Assembly: GCF_000172555.1 (NCBI RefSeq)
Contig: NZ_ABOX02000003.1
Span: 124,001-188,000, forward strand
DNA length: 64,000 nt
Source of the DNA: Pedosphaera parvula Ellin514
Lineage (GTDB): Bacteria > Verrucomicrobiota > Verrucomicrobiia > Limisphaerales > Pedosphaeraceae
Direction of reading: 5' to 3'
Positions 10,790 to 20,213 of the stretch are shown here, one piece after another (position 1 is the stretch's first letter; each line of letters starts with the position of its first letter). The notes beneath the pieces are model-generated. The model was not told the origin of the DNA. It worked only from the letters and a program-made list of their open reading frames with translations, and did not search any database. The position numbers and the translations under genes were made by a program.

Positions 10790-11317
10790 ATGAAAACCCA
10801 CCTGAGCTTTCTATTGTCGGCAATTTTGTTTTCCGGCCTGCTGTCGGGTTGCCATTCCACCAGCGCCGTGGTGCGGGCGACGACGACTCTTTCCAAAGCC
10901 CCCAGTTTTGAATGCATTTCAAACGCGGTGCTGCATGTCCCCGGCGTCACCCAGATCCTTCCGGCAAACGTTACACCGGATCCGACCTGGACGGTTTATC
11001 ATCGTCTCAGCCGCCAGCTTCCCTATGAAAGTTTTCTTTATTTGGAAAATAATGGCACCCGCGGCATGGTTACGCTCAAGCCTCAATGGAAAGCTCCTAC
11101 CATACTCGAGTTGTCAAAAATCTGGATCGATAAAACGCCTGCAAACGCCGAAGTCGATAGGGTTCGTAGAGTCATGGACGAAATTTATTCTGCCATCCAG
11201 GAACAGTGCGGCAATCTGCCTCCGCCTGAAGCCGTCCGGGAGCGATTCGTCAATCTGAAGAATTATGAAAAATCTTTAGCCACCGCATCGGAGGGCATGA
11301 AATCTTTACCCCGATAA
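10790..11317 (+). CDS. Small lipoprotein of unknown function
   Basis: 175 residues from ATG 10790, chosen because it gives a compact lipoprotein signal ending in lipobox LLSGC. The mature part has no family I recognise; it contains LYLENNGTRGMVTLKPQW and a predicted helical C-terminus. It starts 69 bp after the GH9 stop and could be read through from it. Envelope location is inferred from the lipobox. Confidence 0.6.
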   Translation: MKTHLSFLLSAILFSGLLSGCHSTSAVVRATTTLSKAPSFECISNAVLHVPGVTQILPANVTPDPTWTVYHRLSRQLPYESFLYLENNGTRGMVTLKPQWKAPTILELSKIWIDKTPANAEVDRVRRVMDEIYSAIQEQCGNLPPPEAVRERFVNLKNYEKSLATASEGMKSLPR

Positions 11318-11506
11318 GCAAGCCACTCTTTAAGGCAATGCGGAGTCGTCTCACTTCAATTCCAAAGATGTCCCCCTCGAAATACCCCATAGGAATCAGT
11401 GGTCTTGTTTGCAAATCTCTGGACAACAGCACGACCGCTTCAACGCTCAAGATTATCTGGAGCAGCGGCAGTCGCAAAGAATCAGAAATAATCGAAGGAA
11501 AACCAT

Positions 11507-11830
11507 ATGTACAATACAAAGAAGATCATGGGGCTGATGATGTGTGCAGGCGCACTCGCATTCACCGCTGGCGTTACCGGCTGCGCGGGCGATCGCTACA
11601 ACCAAAGCACCGGTGAGCACATCGATGACCGGGCGACCACCACCCGGGTCAAAAGCGCGTTGTCCCACGATGCCACCTATAAGTATGAGAATGTGAACGT
11701 CACGACCTTCAAAGGAGTGGTTCAACTGAGCGGCTTCACCGATACCGGAGCCCAGAAGAGCCGGGCTGGCGATATTGCCAAAGGCGTTGAAGGCGTTCGC
11801 GAGGTGAAGAACAACATCACCGTTAAGTAA
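11507..11830 (+). CDS. BON-domain lipoprotein
   Basis: 107 residues. A signal peptide ends in lipobox GVTGC (C26). The mature protein is essentially one BON domain: TTRVKSALSHDATYKYENVNVTT, then GVVQLSGFTDT and GVEGVREVKNNITVK, the phospholipid-interacting fold found in OsmY-like periplasmic proteins. A clear GAAGGAAAA Shine-Dalgarno lies upstream of the ATG. Such proteins usually act in envelope stress or osmotic protection, which is inference here. Confidence 0.85.
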   Translation: MYNTKKIMGLMMCAGALAFTAGVTGCAGDRYNQSTGEHIDDRATTTRVKSALSHDATYKYENVNVTTFKGVVQLSGFTDTGAQKSRAGDIAKGVEGVREVKNNITVK

Positions 11831-11848
11831 TTTGCAACAGCGGGGCGC

Positions 11849-11884
11849 ACTGGTACGGCGAGACTATGCGCTTGCCGTACCAGT
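11849..11884. terminator. Bidirectional hairpin between convergent BON and lspA genes
   Basis: An 11-bp perfect inverted repeat pairs 11849-11859 with 11874-11884 (ACTGGTACGGC/GCCGTACCAGT) in the gap between two converging genes. The T-tract is weak on the + side. It touches the lspA stop. Confidence 0.55.
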
Positions 11885-12399
11885 TATTTCGGATTTTGCT
11901 TTGGATTCTTTTTGCCTTGCTGCCAGAGATCCCAAGCCAGCACCGCGACACCGATCATGATCAGGACATCAGCGGCATTAAACACCCCGGTGTGAAGTGG
12001 GCCGGCCTGGAGGAAAACGAAGTCCGTGACGCGCCCGTGACGGGTGGCGCGATCAATGAAGTTGCTCGTCCCACCAGCCCAGACCAGTGCGAGCGCAAAG
12101 AAGGAGAGGCGACTCAGCCTGGGACTACGGGCCAGGTAACCAAATAAGACAAGCAGTCCCACCCCCACCCCGAAGGTGAGCAATCCGACACGCAGAGGCT
12201 CTGGTAACGAAGAGCCGAGACTCAGGAAAGATCCCGAATTCTCGGCGATCCGCAGCTCGCCCAATCCGCCGGGCAGCGTGACGTATCCCAGCCGGCCAAG
12301 TTTCGTGCGTGCGATCTGTTTCGAGGTCTGATCGCAGCCAATCGTGCAGCCGAGAACTATGAATAATATGAGCAGACGGAGTTTAACCGATGCGGTCAT
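11884..12399 (-). CDS. lspA: Lipoprotein signal peptidase (signal peptidase II)
   Basis: 171 residues with four hydrophobic segments, an inner-membrane aspartyl protease that removes signal peptides from prolipoproteins. Family motifs are present: CDQTSKQIA (D23), AENSGSF (the NxG motif), GGTSNFIDR with catalytic D116, and FNAADVLI with catalytic D144. The third motif reads GGTSN where GGAxGN is usual, a mild divergence. It fits the many lipobox proteins in this window. It converges with the BON gene. Confidence 0.88.
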   Translation of the reverse strand: MTASVKLRLLILFIVLGCTIGCDQTSKQIARTKLGRLGYVTLPGGLGELRIAENSGSFLSLGSSLPEPLRVGLLTFGVGVGLLVLFGYLARSPRLSRLSFFALALVWAGGTSNFIDRATRHGRVTDFVFLQAGPLHTGVFNAADVLIMIGVAVLAWDLWQQGKKNPKQNPK

Positions 12400-12623
12400 A
12401 AGTTTAGGGCAACCTGCATTTTCATATTGGAACGTAATAACGGCATCGTTTGAAATGGTTTGTTACCATTGCCTATTTAGCTCATCCATTCAAACAAAAA
12501 GACCTTTGGATTCGAGTTTGGTGTTGAAGGAAATTGGGAATAATCGATTCGCTGACTGGAGGTAGAGCAACCAGGTTGAGGCCTTCGAACTTTTCCCATA
12601 TCAAACTTAAGGCACAAAAATGG

Positions 12624-13712
12624 TTACGCCTCCTCGCAGGAGAGAATTACAGGCGCGCCCAGATACCTGGCATAGCGTTCGGCAGCAGGTGCAAGCGCGC
12701 GCGTTTGAGTTTTAGTCATTGAATCAAAGGGAGTCGGCTGAAGGACTGCTGTCCCCTTTTTGAAAGTGCGCTTCCAAGTTCCGACCACCCGACCATCCCA
12801 CACGAGTGTCGGACTAAACATACCATTCGATCCCGGGCAGATTTTATCAGCATGTTGCAACTCCAGTGCCGCGGTGCGATCCTTGTAGCCCAACATAAAT
12901 TCATCAAAACCGGGCAGAAGAAACAGGGTTGATAAGGTGCGGTTCACAACATTTAGCTCCTGAGGCATCCAGTAAACTGTATCGTTGATTTTCATCTGTA
13001 CGAGTCGTGAGGCGACCGCATCCAGACCGGCTTTGGCATCGGCAATTCTTAATCCGGACCATCCGACGAAATCGTGCAGCGATGCCGGCCCATGGCTGGA
13101 GAAATAGCGTTGAGCCAGTTCTGCCAGGGCAACCTCACGTTCCAAACTCTTACTTTTTGGAACCCATTCATCGAGCAGCGCAAAAGTCTGCTGTTTGCCT
13201 TCCGGTGCGCCAAAACAAATAAGTCCCTCCTGAGCCAAGCGCCACAAGATATGATAACCGCGCTGGCCTCCAGTCGAGATATGGTTTTTTTCGAGCAACG
13301 CATAAATCGCATCGCGAGAAAGTTGTCGACCGCCCTGCAATGCCTGGATAAATAGTTTTTCGCAGCGCGCAAAAACCTTCCCGTCCAGTTCGAGCTCTTG
13401 CTGTCGTCGCGCACTGCCGGCAATGGTGCGGGTTGTCAGCAACTTCAGCATCCAACGGACATCTTCAGCCGCTAAAAAGTGCAACGTGCCGCGCATCGGC
13501 CAGGTGCGAACAATTGTCCGATCAATAATGGCTCGCTCAATTCCCTTGTCTGTCGTTTCGGGCAGACGGAGGCCAATGGACCATTTCGCACCGGCGAAAT
13601 CCTGGGCTTGAACCGCTCCAAGCCAGGCGACCACCTGTGCTGGCTGCGCGAATCGTTGTGTAGCGATCTGTTGGTTATAAAGCCGGTGGTGGGCAATATC
13701 CAAAGTATTCAT
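12624..13712 (-). CDS. AlkZ/YcaQ-like winged-helix DNA glycosylase-family protein (HTH_42)
   Basis: 362 residues, cytoplasmic. The sequence follows the winged-helix DNA-binding family PF06224: AVQAQDFAGAKWSIGLR near the N-terminus, TWPMRGTLHFL, and GTWKRTFKKG in the C-terminal beta domain. The Q35-A-Q37 triad matches the QxQ motif reported as catalytically important in AlkZ-type interstrand-crosslink glycosylases, so a DNA-repair role is plausible; it is an inference from family knowledge. It is a single gene between lspA and the sulfatase operon. Confidence 0.72.
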   Translation of the reverse strand: MNTLDIAHHRLYNQQIATQRFAQPAQVVAWLGAVQAQDFAGAKWSIGLRLPETTDKGIERAIIDRTIVRTWPMRGTLHFLAAEDVRWMLKLLTTRTIAGSARRQQELELDGKVFARCEKLFIQALQGGRQLSRDAIYALLEKNHISTGGQRGYHILWRLAQEGLICFGAPEGKQQTFALLDEWVPKSKSLEREVALAELAQRYFSSHGPASLHDFVGWSGLRIADAKAGLDAVASRLVQMKINDTVYWMPQELNVVNRTLSTLFLLPGFDEFMLGYKDRTAALELQHADKICPGSNGMFSPTLVWDGRVVGTWKRTFKKGTAVLQPTPFDSMTKTQTRALAPAAERYARYLGAPVILSCEEA

Positions 13713-13847
13713 TGTTTCTCAGGCCGCCCCGCGTGGCGGGCTGGGATACGATAAATGGCATCTCCGCAGGGAACGAGTGAATTTCTTGCCACCGATTGAG
13801 ATGGACAGAAAGATTTGGCGGTTATCAACGACTCGCAACGGCCCGGT

Positions 13848-15194
13848 TCACGGCAAAGAATGCCGCCAGTCGAGGACGAGTGCTGAAAGTCGACGCGTCA
13901 CTTCGGGATTCTGTTCCGCGACATTGTTTTCTTCCTTCGCATCTGCCTTCAAATCGTAAAGTTCTGCCTGGGTGCCATCCGCATTGACGAGTAATTTCCA
14001 ATTTCCATCGCGAACCGCAACATTTGGACTACGGTTTCTGCCTTTGGGATAGCCAAAGGAACTGTTGCGACCATATTCCCAGAGCATCGGCTGCTTGTGT
14101 ATTGCGGATTTTCCAAGGAAGATTTTACTCAAGTCCTCGCCATCGAACTTCACATCCTTTGGCAGACTCGCTTGGGCGATTCCACAAAAGCTGGGAAATA
14201 AATCGACGGCATTGATCAATGATTTTTCATCCACCTGTCCGGCGGGGACGTGGCCTGGCCAGCGAATGATCAATGGCAGGCGAATGCCGCCTTCATAGAG
14301 ACTGATTTTGCTGCCACGCAAACCCGTTGTTCGTTTACCGTTGAAGGTCGGCAACGGCCCGTTGTCGCTGCTGAAGACAAGAATGGTATTTTCCTCCAGG
14401 CCCATTTCCTTCAAACCGTCCAGCAGACGTCCCACCTGCCGATCATATTCCGCCATCACGGCCAGGAATTTAGTCTCACGCTCGCCGCCGTCCTTGGATT
14501 CCGCCGGATCGCTTCCCTTTGGCACCCAGGGGGTATGCACATCATCCGGCCAGAGGTTCACGTAACACGGTTGGTTCGGATGACGCTTTAGAAAATCCAG
14601 AGTTTTATCAACGAAGAAAGAGGTGCGATCCCAACGTTTGACCTTATCGTCCGGTGACCAAATCCAATTGCGGGCGGTGATATCGGGATCCGGTTGAGGA
14701 CTTTCATACGTGCTGGCATGTTCGTCGAACCCGTAGGCAGAAAAAGGAGGGGCATTGGTGACATCACGACCGCCGCCCATATGCCATTTGCCGATGTGCG
14801 CCGTGGCGTACCCGGCAGCTTTGAGCGTGCGGGCGATGGATGGAGCCTTGGGATCAAGGAAGTCTGCCTGCTCCGAGGCGCGATTGCCCGCACGGGTTTG
14901 CAGGTAGTTGGTGATGCGCCAGCGTGCCGGATAGGAACCGGTGAGCATTCCGGTTCGCGATGGAGAGCAAACTGGTGAAGCGACGTAATACTGCGTAAAC
15001 CGCGTGCCTTCGCTTGCCAGCCGGTCAATGTTCGGCGTGGGAATCATTTTACCGCCATAACAGCCGACATCGCCCAGGCCCATGTCATCGGTGAGCAGAA
15101 AGATGATATTGGGCGGACGTTTTCCTGACTCGGCCCCATTGGAAAGGAGGCAGACGAAAACCAGCAGACAAAGTGATAGCAACCACTTCTTCAT
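13848..15194 (-). CDS. Secreted type I sulfatase (1)
   Basis: 448 residues with an N-terminal signal peptide. The formylglycine signature CSPSRTGMLTG starts at C76, and the metal-binding DD (36-37) follows IIFLLT. HIGKWH and SSDNGPL, expected in the S1 family, are also present. The Cys must be converted to formylglycine by a maturase not seen in this window. The gene start overlaps the stop of the second sulfatase by 4 bp (ATGA). Probable substrate: sulfated polysaccharide; the subfamily cannot be assigned by eye. Confidence 0.93.
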   Translation of the reverse strand: MKKWLLSLCLLVFVCLLSNGAESGKRPPNIIFLLTDDMGLGDVGCYGGKMIPTPNIDRLASEGTRFTQYYVASPVCSPSRTGMLTGSYPARWRITNYLQTRAGNRASEQADFLDPKAPSIARTLKAAGYATAHIGKWHMGGGRDVTNAPPFSAYGFDEHASTYESPQPDPDITARNWIWSPDDKVKRWDRTSFFVDKTLDFLKRHPNQPCYVNLWPDDVHTPWVPKGSDPAESKDGGERETKFLAVMAEYDRQVGRLLDGLKEMGLEENTILVFSSDNGPLPTFNGKRTTGLRGSKISLYEGGIRLPLIIRWPGHVPAGQVDEKSLINAVDLFPSFCGIAQASLPKDVKFDGEDLSKIFLGKSAIHKQPMLWEYGRNSSFGYPKGRNRSPNVAVRDGNWKLLVNADGTQAELYDLKADAKEENNVAEQNPEVTRRLSALVLDWRHSLP

Positions 15195-16957
15195 TCCCGG
15201 CCTCCTTTGGCCTTGATCTTTTTATTTTTATTCACATCTTCCTTCCAGGCGCCGAGTGGCAGCACATCCGCGCGGGCCGCCCATGCATTCCAGGCGGCAG
15301 CGAGTTCCTTAACCTTTTTCGGATTCTTTTCCGCGAGATTACAGGTTTCCGTACGATCACTTTCCATATCGTAGAGTTCCCAAGGTTGGTTCTCTTTCGC
15401 AACAAGTTTCCACCGGCCGTCCCGAATGGCCCGATTGCCTTCGTGCTCCCAGAAGATCGGGTTTTTGCGTTTGAGATTTTTGCCATTAAAGGCAGGCTGC
15501 AAGGAAACGCCTTCCATCGGTTTAATCGCCTGTCCGTTGAATTCCCTGGGATAAGTCACGCCTGCGACATCCACACATGTGGCCATGATATCAACCAGGT
15601 GACCGGGTTGGCTTTCAAGGCGACCATCCCGTCCTGAAGCGATGCCAGCTGGCCAATGCACAATCAACGGAGTGCTGATGCCGCCTTCGTGTACCCAATG
15701 TTTGTATTCACGGAAGGGCGTATTGGAAACATTGGCCCAACTGCGACCGTAAGCTACATAGGTGTCCTCCGGCCCAGGCATGACACCGGGACCGCTGCGA
15801 ACCCAGCGACCGTCGCGAGTTTGCATGGGAGGCCAGATATTGGGTTGCAAGTCATCCGGTCCCATTGGTTTCAAATTTTCATCACGACCATGGCCGCGAT
15901 CAGTGCGGCCCATGTCCTCCGCACATCCTCCGTTGTCCTGGAGAAAGAATATCAATGTATTGTCGAGGTTCCCCTGCTGTTTCAACTCGGCAACGATGCG
16001 ACCAATGCCTTGATCCATATTGTCAATCATGGCGGCATAAACCTCCATGCAACGGGCTTCCCACTGCTTGTCCTCCACCTTGTCCCAATCACCCGCCTGG
16101 TCGGACAAGTTCCATTTTGGATTGATAAGGCCGAGTTGCTTCAGGCGTTCGAAACGAGCTTTGCGAACCGGTTCATAGCCCTGGTCGAACTTGCCGCGAT
16201 ATTTGGCGATGTCCTTTTCCAGCGCATGCATGGGCCAATGTGCGGCGGTATAAGCCACATACATGAAGAATGGTTTGCCGGTGGATTCCTGTTTGTGCTG
16301 TTGCAGAAAGCGGATGGCGTTGTCGCTGATGGCTTCGGTATAATAAAAATGATCGGGTTTGTACTCCGGATCATTTACCGGAGTGACATAGGTGTTCTGA
16401 CGGCAAAGCGTGGTTGGATCGTAAAAGCTGCCGCCGCCAGTGATGGTGCCGTAAAAGTTTTCAAAGCCACGCTGCACGGGCCAGTCGGATTTATTTGCGT
16501 TTTTGCCGATGAACTGGGTGACATGCCACTTCCCGCACATGTAGGTATTGTAACCGCCCTGGCGCATCACCTCAGCGATGGTCATGCATTTGTGGTTCAG
16601 ACTTCCGACATAACCGTCGTATCCACTGTCATGCGTCATGTGGCCAATGCCAGCTTGGTGCGGGTAAAGGCCACTGAGGAGTGATGCGCGAGTGGGACAG
16701 CAACGGGCCGTGTTGTAGAACTGGCTGAACCGGACGCCATTGGTGGCGAGGTAGTCGAGGTTGGATGTTTGAATTTCACTGCCGTAACAGCCGAGGTCGG
16801 AGAAACCCATGTCATCGGACATGATGAGCAGGATGTTGGGGCGCTTGGCGGTTGCGGCTGAGACGCTCTCCGATCGCAGAACAAAGGATACTAGAAGGCA
16901 GAACAAAACCGCCGCCCTTCCCAAACAAAAGCTGCCGTTTCTTTTCATTCTCTTCAT
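15191..16957 (-). CDS. Secreted type I sulfatase (2)
   Basis: 588 residues from ATG 16957, picked because the MKRMKRN start gives a normal signal peptide; a longer frame reaches 16993 but overlaps the upstream gene. The active-site motif is CCPTRASLLSG with modified C86. MSDDMGFSDLGCYG holds the metal-binding Asp pair, and CGKWHVTQF and LQDNGG follow. Middle gene of a three-sulfatase operon. It resembles the third sulfatase more than the first (shared RCCPTRASLL, HKWVHEGGIST-type and WEHEGN blocks). Confidence 0.93.
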   Translation of the reverse strand: MKRMKRNGSFCLGRAAVLFCLLVSFVLRSESVSAATAKRPNILLIMSDDMGFSDLGCYGSEIQTSNLDYLATNGVRFSQFYNTARCCPTRASLLSGLYPHQAGIGHMTHDSGYDGYVGSLNHKCMTIAEVMRQGGYNTYMCGKWHVTQFIGKNANKSDWPVQRGFENFYGTITGGGSFYDPTTLCRQNTYVTPVNDPEYKPDHFYYTEAISDNAIRFLQQHKQESTGKPFFMYVAYTAAHWPMHALEKDIAKYRGKFDQGYEPVRKARFERLKQLGLINPKWNLSDQAGDWDKVEDKQWEARCMEVYAAMIDNMDQGIGRIVAELKQQGNLDNTLIFFLQDNGGCAEDMGRTDRGHGRDENLKPMGPDDLQPNIWPPMQTRDGRWVRSGPGVMPGPEDTYVAYGRSWANVSNTPFREYKHWVHEGGISTPLIVHWPAGIASGRDGRLESQPGHLVDIMATCVDVAGVTYPREFNGQAIKPMEGVSLQPAFNGKNLKRKNPIFWEHEGNRAIRDGRWKLVAKENQPWELYDMESDRTETCNLAEKNPKKVKELAAAWNAWAARADVLPLGAWKEDVNKNKKIKAKGGRE

Positions 16958-16982
16958 GATGAATGACTGAGAGTTTAGGCAA

Positions 16983-18647
16983 TCACTGCACACTCGCAGC
17001 TTCTTTTTTGGCAGCCTTGCCTTTTTTCTTTTTGGGCGTGTTGGCTACGGGTTGGTTTTCTTCACTCGGATACGGTTTTACATGCGCGCGTTCCGCCCAG
17101 GCGTCCCATTTGGCGGCAAGTTCCCTGGCTTGGTCAGGTTGCTCAGTGGCGAGATCGTGCAATTCAGTGCGGTCGGTTTTCATGTTGTAAAGCTCCCAGG
17201 CACCTTTGCGGTGGAAGCGGACGAGTTTCCAGTCACCAACACGCACGGCAGCGTTGCCTTCGTGTTCCCAAAAAATGGCGTCGCGTTGAATCGGTTTGTT
17301 CTCGAATGCGGGTACGAGACTGCGGCCTTCCATGGGCGGAATGGTTTGGCCTTTAAATTCAGTGGGATACTTCGCACCAGAAACATCCACGCAAGTGGCC
17401 ATGATATCGATGAGGTGACCGGGTTGTGTGCGGAGTTCATCGTGCGCTTTGAAGCCTGCTGGCCAGTGGGCGATGAGCGGCGTGGAGATGCCGCCTTCAT
17501 GATTAAAATGTTTGTAGCGGCGGAAGGGAGTGTTTTCGAGCGTGGCCCAGGATTGACCACAATAAACAACGGAATGGGCAGAGCCGGGATCTTTGCCTTC
17601 GAGCCGGCCTTCCGGACCGCTTTCGGCATTACCACCATTGTCGGACATAAAAAGAATCAAGGTATTGTCGAGGACGCCGCGTTTCTTCAAACCATCGACA
17701 AGCGTGCCGATGCTGCGGTCCATGCGCGAAACGACGGCGGCATAAATGGCCATGATGTTATCGAAGTGGTCCTTCTCAGCATCGCTGAGGGAATCCCACG
17801 CTTTCACCATGTCAGGGCGGGGAGAGAGCGGCCAGGATTTATCGGTGATGCCCATCTCGATTTGTTTGGCGCGGCGTTGCTCGCGGAGTTTGTCCCAGCT
17901 CATTTTGTATTTGCCGCGGAACTTCGCGATGTCCTCGGCGGGCGCTTGCAAAGGGAAATGAGCCGCGTTGTGCGCCAAGTAGAGGAAGAATGGTTTTTTG
18001 ACGTCGCGGGCTTCGTCAATGAAGCGCAGGCCGTAATCGGTCCAGAGATCGGTGGAATACCAATCCTTGGGCACGGATGGATCGTGAGGAGAGAGTTCCT
18101 TGCCGTTGAAAAAGAGTTTTGCCCCTGGACTGTCAGCGAAATAGAAGCCACCGGCAGCGGAAGTCATGTTGCGGTCGAAGCCGCGAGTCCATGGTTCCAC
18201 ACCAGCAGCATGACCCAGGTGCCATTTGCCGGTCATGGCGGTAAAGTAACCGGCTTCATGCAACACTTCAGCGATGGTAACGCATTGATTATTCAGGTGG
18301 CCTTGATAACCAGGCTGGCCGCCATCCTCGGTCATGTGCCCCACCCCAGCCTGGTGAGAATAAAGCCCGGTGAGCAGTGAAGCGCGGGTGGGACAACAGC
18401 GGCCGGTATTGTAGAATTGCGTGAAACGGAGCCCCTCCTTGGCCAGATTATCGAGATTGGGTGTGGGAACTTCGCTGCCGTAACAGCCGATGTCGCTGAA
18501 GCCCATGTCATCCACGAGAATGACGATAATATTTGGCTTGGAGGCGTTGGAGGTTGCAGCCGTGAGGTGGCCGGAAAAGACCGTAGAGAACAAGGAAAGC
18601 GAAATCAGCGCGTTCCGAACGAAACGAAATCCGTTTCTTCTGCTCAT
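16983..18647 (-). CDS. Secreted type I sulfatase (3)
   Basis: 554 residues from ATG 18647; a slightly longer frame begins at 18656. Signal peptide, then VILVDDMGFSDIGCYG, active-site CCPTRASLLTG (C84), TGKWHLGH and MSDNGGNAE. The C-terminus ends in a lysine-rich tail (TPKKKKGKAAKK) after the sulfatase fold. It is promoter-proximal in the operon 18647 to 13848, with a 25-bp gap to the next gene. A paralogue of the second enzyme, so local duplication is likely. Confidence 0.93.
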   Translation of the reverse strand: MSRRNGFRFVRNALISLSLFSTVFSGHLTAATSNASKPNIIVILVDDMGFSDIGCYGSEVPTPNLDNLAKEGLRFTQFYNTGRCCPTRASLLTGLYSHQAGVGHMTEDGGQPGYQGHLNNQCVTIAEVLHEAGYFTAMTGKWHLGHAAGVEPWTRGFDRNMTSAAGGFYFADSPGAKLFFNGKELSPHDPSVPKDWYSTDLWTDYGLRFIDEARDVKKPFFLYLAHNAAHFPLQAPAEDIAKFRGKYKMSWDKLREQRRAKQIEMGITDKSWPLSPRPDMVKAWDSLSDAEKDHFDNIMAIYAAVVSRMDRSIGTLVDGLKKRGVLDNTLILFMSDNGGNAESGPEGRLEGKDPGSAHSVVYCGQSWATLENTPFRRYKHFNHEGGISTPLIAHWPAGFKAHDELRTQPGHLIDIMATCVDVSGAKYPTEFKGQTIPPMEGRSLVPAFENKPIQRDAIFWEHEGNAAVRVGDWKLVRFHRKGAWELYNMKTDRTELHDLATEQPDQARELAAKWDAWAERAHVKPYPSEENQPVANTPKKKKGKAAKKEAASVQ

Positions 18648-18787
18648 GGTTATCATAATGGATAAGGCTTGTTTACCAGACTGGTTGAGCAGAGAAAAGG
18701 TTTCAATTATTTGGGGAAAGTACCAGGATGCGGCATTTCGACCATCGAAGCCTGTTAGATGAATTTGGCTTCGATTTCAGCGAAGAA

Positions 18788-19204
18788 CTACCTGGGGCTT
18801 GCTCGTCCAGCCAATGCATCGGTATAAAGTGCTTCCAACTCGATGACGCGGTGCTCTGTAATGTGTGAGTAGGTAGAATTTGCGATCAGAGGCTGAATGC
18901 TTCCACCTTCAGAAAAGCCTGCACGAAAGGAGACTTCACTGGATCGGTATTTTTGCCAGAGCTTTTTCGTTTGCAGAAATTTTTTATGCTCCTGACGGTT
19001 GAGTCGACTCTCAATCTTTCTCTCGGTCCGGAGGAGTTTGGCATCCCAGAAATCAGCAATCGCTTTCGAGGTCAGATTCGTTTCAGTTTGGGTTTTGGCC
19101 TGGTCCAAGTTGTTTTTTAGCTGCTGCAAATTGGAGTCGGATGGCTCGCCAGCCAGAGCCGCAACTGTGAGAAAGAGACACAAAAAAGCTATAATTGTGC
19201 GCAT
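18788..19204 (-). CDS. LprI-like (DUF1311-type) secreted small protein
   Basis: 138 residues with a cleavable signal peptide (about 1-18). The C-terminal half has WQKYRSSEVSFR, SEGGSIQPLI and a HRVIELEALY ending, which follows the LprI/lysozyme-inhibitor-like pattern of W..YR..., GGS and R..EL. The cysteines usual in this domain are absent, so the assignment is tentative. It is separated by 132 bp from the upstream sulfatase start. Confidence 0.5.
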   Translation of the reverse strand: MRTIIAFLCLFLTVAALAGEPSDSNLQQLKNNLDQAKTQTETNLTSKAIADFWDAKLLRTERKIESRLNRQEHKKFLQTKKLWQKYRSSEVSFRAGFSEGGSIQPLIANSTYSHITEHRVIELEALYTDALAGRASPR

Positions 19205-19307
19205 GTTTCAGCTGAAATCGAATGAATTGCTGATATTTTGGATTGAGGTTTCCATGGTGAGGTTAGTCTAAACCTGCGAACTTACAGACCGGGGACTGAG
19301 TAAATTT

Positions 19308-19496
19308 TCATTCGTTCTTGTCCCGTGCTGCAAAGCATTTCTGAACAAAATATAGAACGAAGTACACGATCAAAGCGATTAGCACACCCAGACCTGCCGA
19401 TGCAAACAGGCCCAATTTAACGATTCGCATGAAGAAATACATGGCGAACTGCTGGACCATGATGAACACAACAATGAGAATCAAAGAGGGTTTCAT
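19308..19496 (-). CDS. Small two-helix membrane protein, unknown function
   Basis: 62 residues from ATG 19496 (a GTG start at 19505 would add three). It consists of two transmembrane segments, LILIVVFIMVQQFAMYFF and GLGVLIALIVYFVLYFV, joined by a short linker, with a charged C-terminus. It sits 11 bp after the ankyrin gene stop and is probably co-transcribed with it. No family recognised. Confidence 0.6.
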   Translation of the reverse strand: MKPSLILIVVFIMVQQFAMYFFMRIVKLGLFASAGLGVLIALIVYFVLYFVQKCFAARDKNE

Positions 19497-19507
19497 AAGG
19501 CGCACGG

Positions 19508-19984
19508 TTAGGCATCCTTTTCGCAGTTCTCATCAATTTGTTTCTCCAACTGTTGTATCGAACCGCTCAGCGCCTGGAGGTGCCGGGTGTGCCTCTGCAT
19601 ATGCGTGTCGCTGCCTTTCCCGGCGAAAGTCCGGAGCAACTCACAAATTTCGTCGTTCCCAGTTAGCCGAGCTGTGGTGAACGGTAAATCGCCCGCTGTG
19701 CGCGCAAAAGTGTCAGCGCCGTGCTCAAGCAAAAGTTGCACAATCTCCTTATGGCCAAATGAACAAGCCAGATGGAGTGGTGTATATCCTTCCTCGCCTT
19801 TCTGATTCACATTGATGCCGTGAGCCAAAAGAATTTTCGCAGCTTCATAGTCACCCCAAACGATAACGCAGTGTAGCGCATTATCCCCGAGCTCGTTTGT
19901 GGTGTTAATATCAGAGAAGTCAACATAACCAAAATCCGCCGTCTCTTTGACTCGCTCCAAAACTGCTTGTACTTCGGGTTCCAT
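19508..19984 (-). CDS. Ankyrin-repeat protein
   Basis: 158 residues from ATG 19984, which has an AAGGTG Shine-Dalgarno 7 bp upstream; the upstream GTG at 19990 is less likely. About three ankyrin repeats are visible: LGDNALHCVIVWGDYEAAKIL, the clear GYTPLHLACSFGHKEIVQLL, then DLPFTTARLTGNDEICELL. The tail is a coiled-coil-like helix (LSGSIQQLEKQID). No signal peptide, so cytoplasmic. Ankyrin proteins bind other proteins; the partner may be the small membrane protein encoded next to it, which is inference. Confidence 0.8.
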   Translation of the reverse strand: MEPEVQAVLERVKETADFGYVDFSDINTTNELGDNALHCVIVWGDYEAAKILLAHGINVNQKGEEGYTPLHLACSFGHKEIVQLLLEHGADTFARTAGDLPFTTARLTGNDEICELLRTFAGKGSDTHMQRHTRHLQALSGSIQQLEKQIDENCEKDA

Positions 19985-20138
19985 AGACACACCTTTATAT
20001 GAAAATAGCTGCTTTTATTAATAAGGTAAACATCGAATTCAGATGGTTGGCAAAACAGGAGTTCCGAAGGATTCAGCGGTGGAGAATGCGAGTTCGAAGC
20101 GAACTGATCTACACACAGCGAGGAAGCCGCAGGATGAA

Positions 20139-20181
20139 GGAGCCGCCGTACTCACTTTAATCCAGTGCAGCAGGCGGCTCC
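20139..20181. repeat. Intergenic inverted repeat
   Basis: GGAGCCGCC at 20139-20147 is mirrored by GGCGGCTCC at 20173-20181, with a 25-nt spacer. It lies between the ankyrin gene start and the ferritin-like gene stop, and could be a terminator-like hairpin for the latter or a dispersed palindromic unit. No second copy was noticed in the window. Confidence 0.4.
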
Positions 20182-20213
20182 AAAACCATAGATGAGCAGG
20201 TCAAACCAATGTC

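Noticed and set aside
15656-16684. 342-codon open frame on the + strand
   Set aside because: Antisense shadow of the second sulfatase.
17052-18380. 442-codon open frame on the + strand
   Set aside because: Antisense to the third sulfatase, whose active-site motif and signal peptide are clear; the product resembles nothing.
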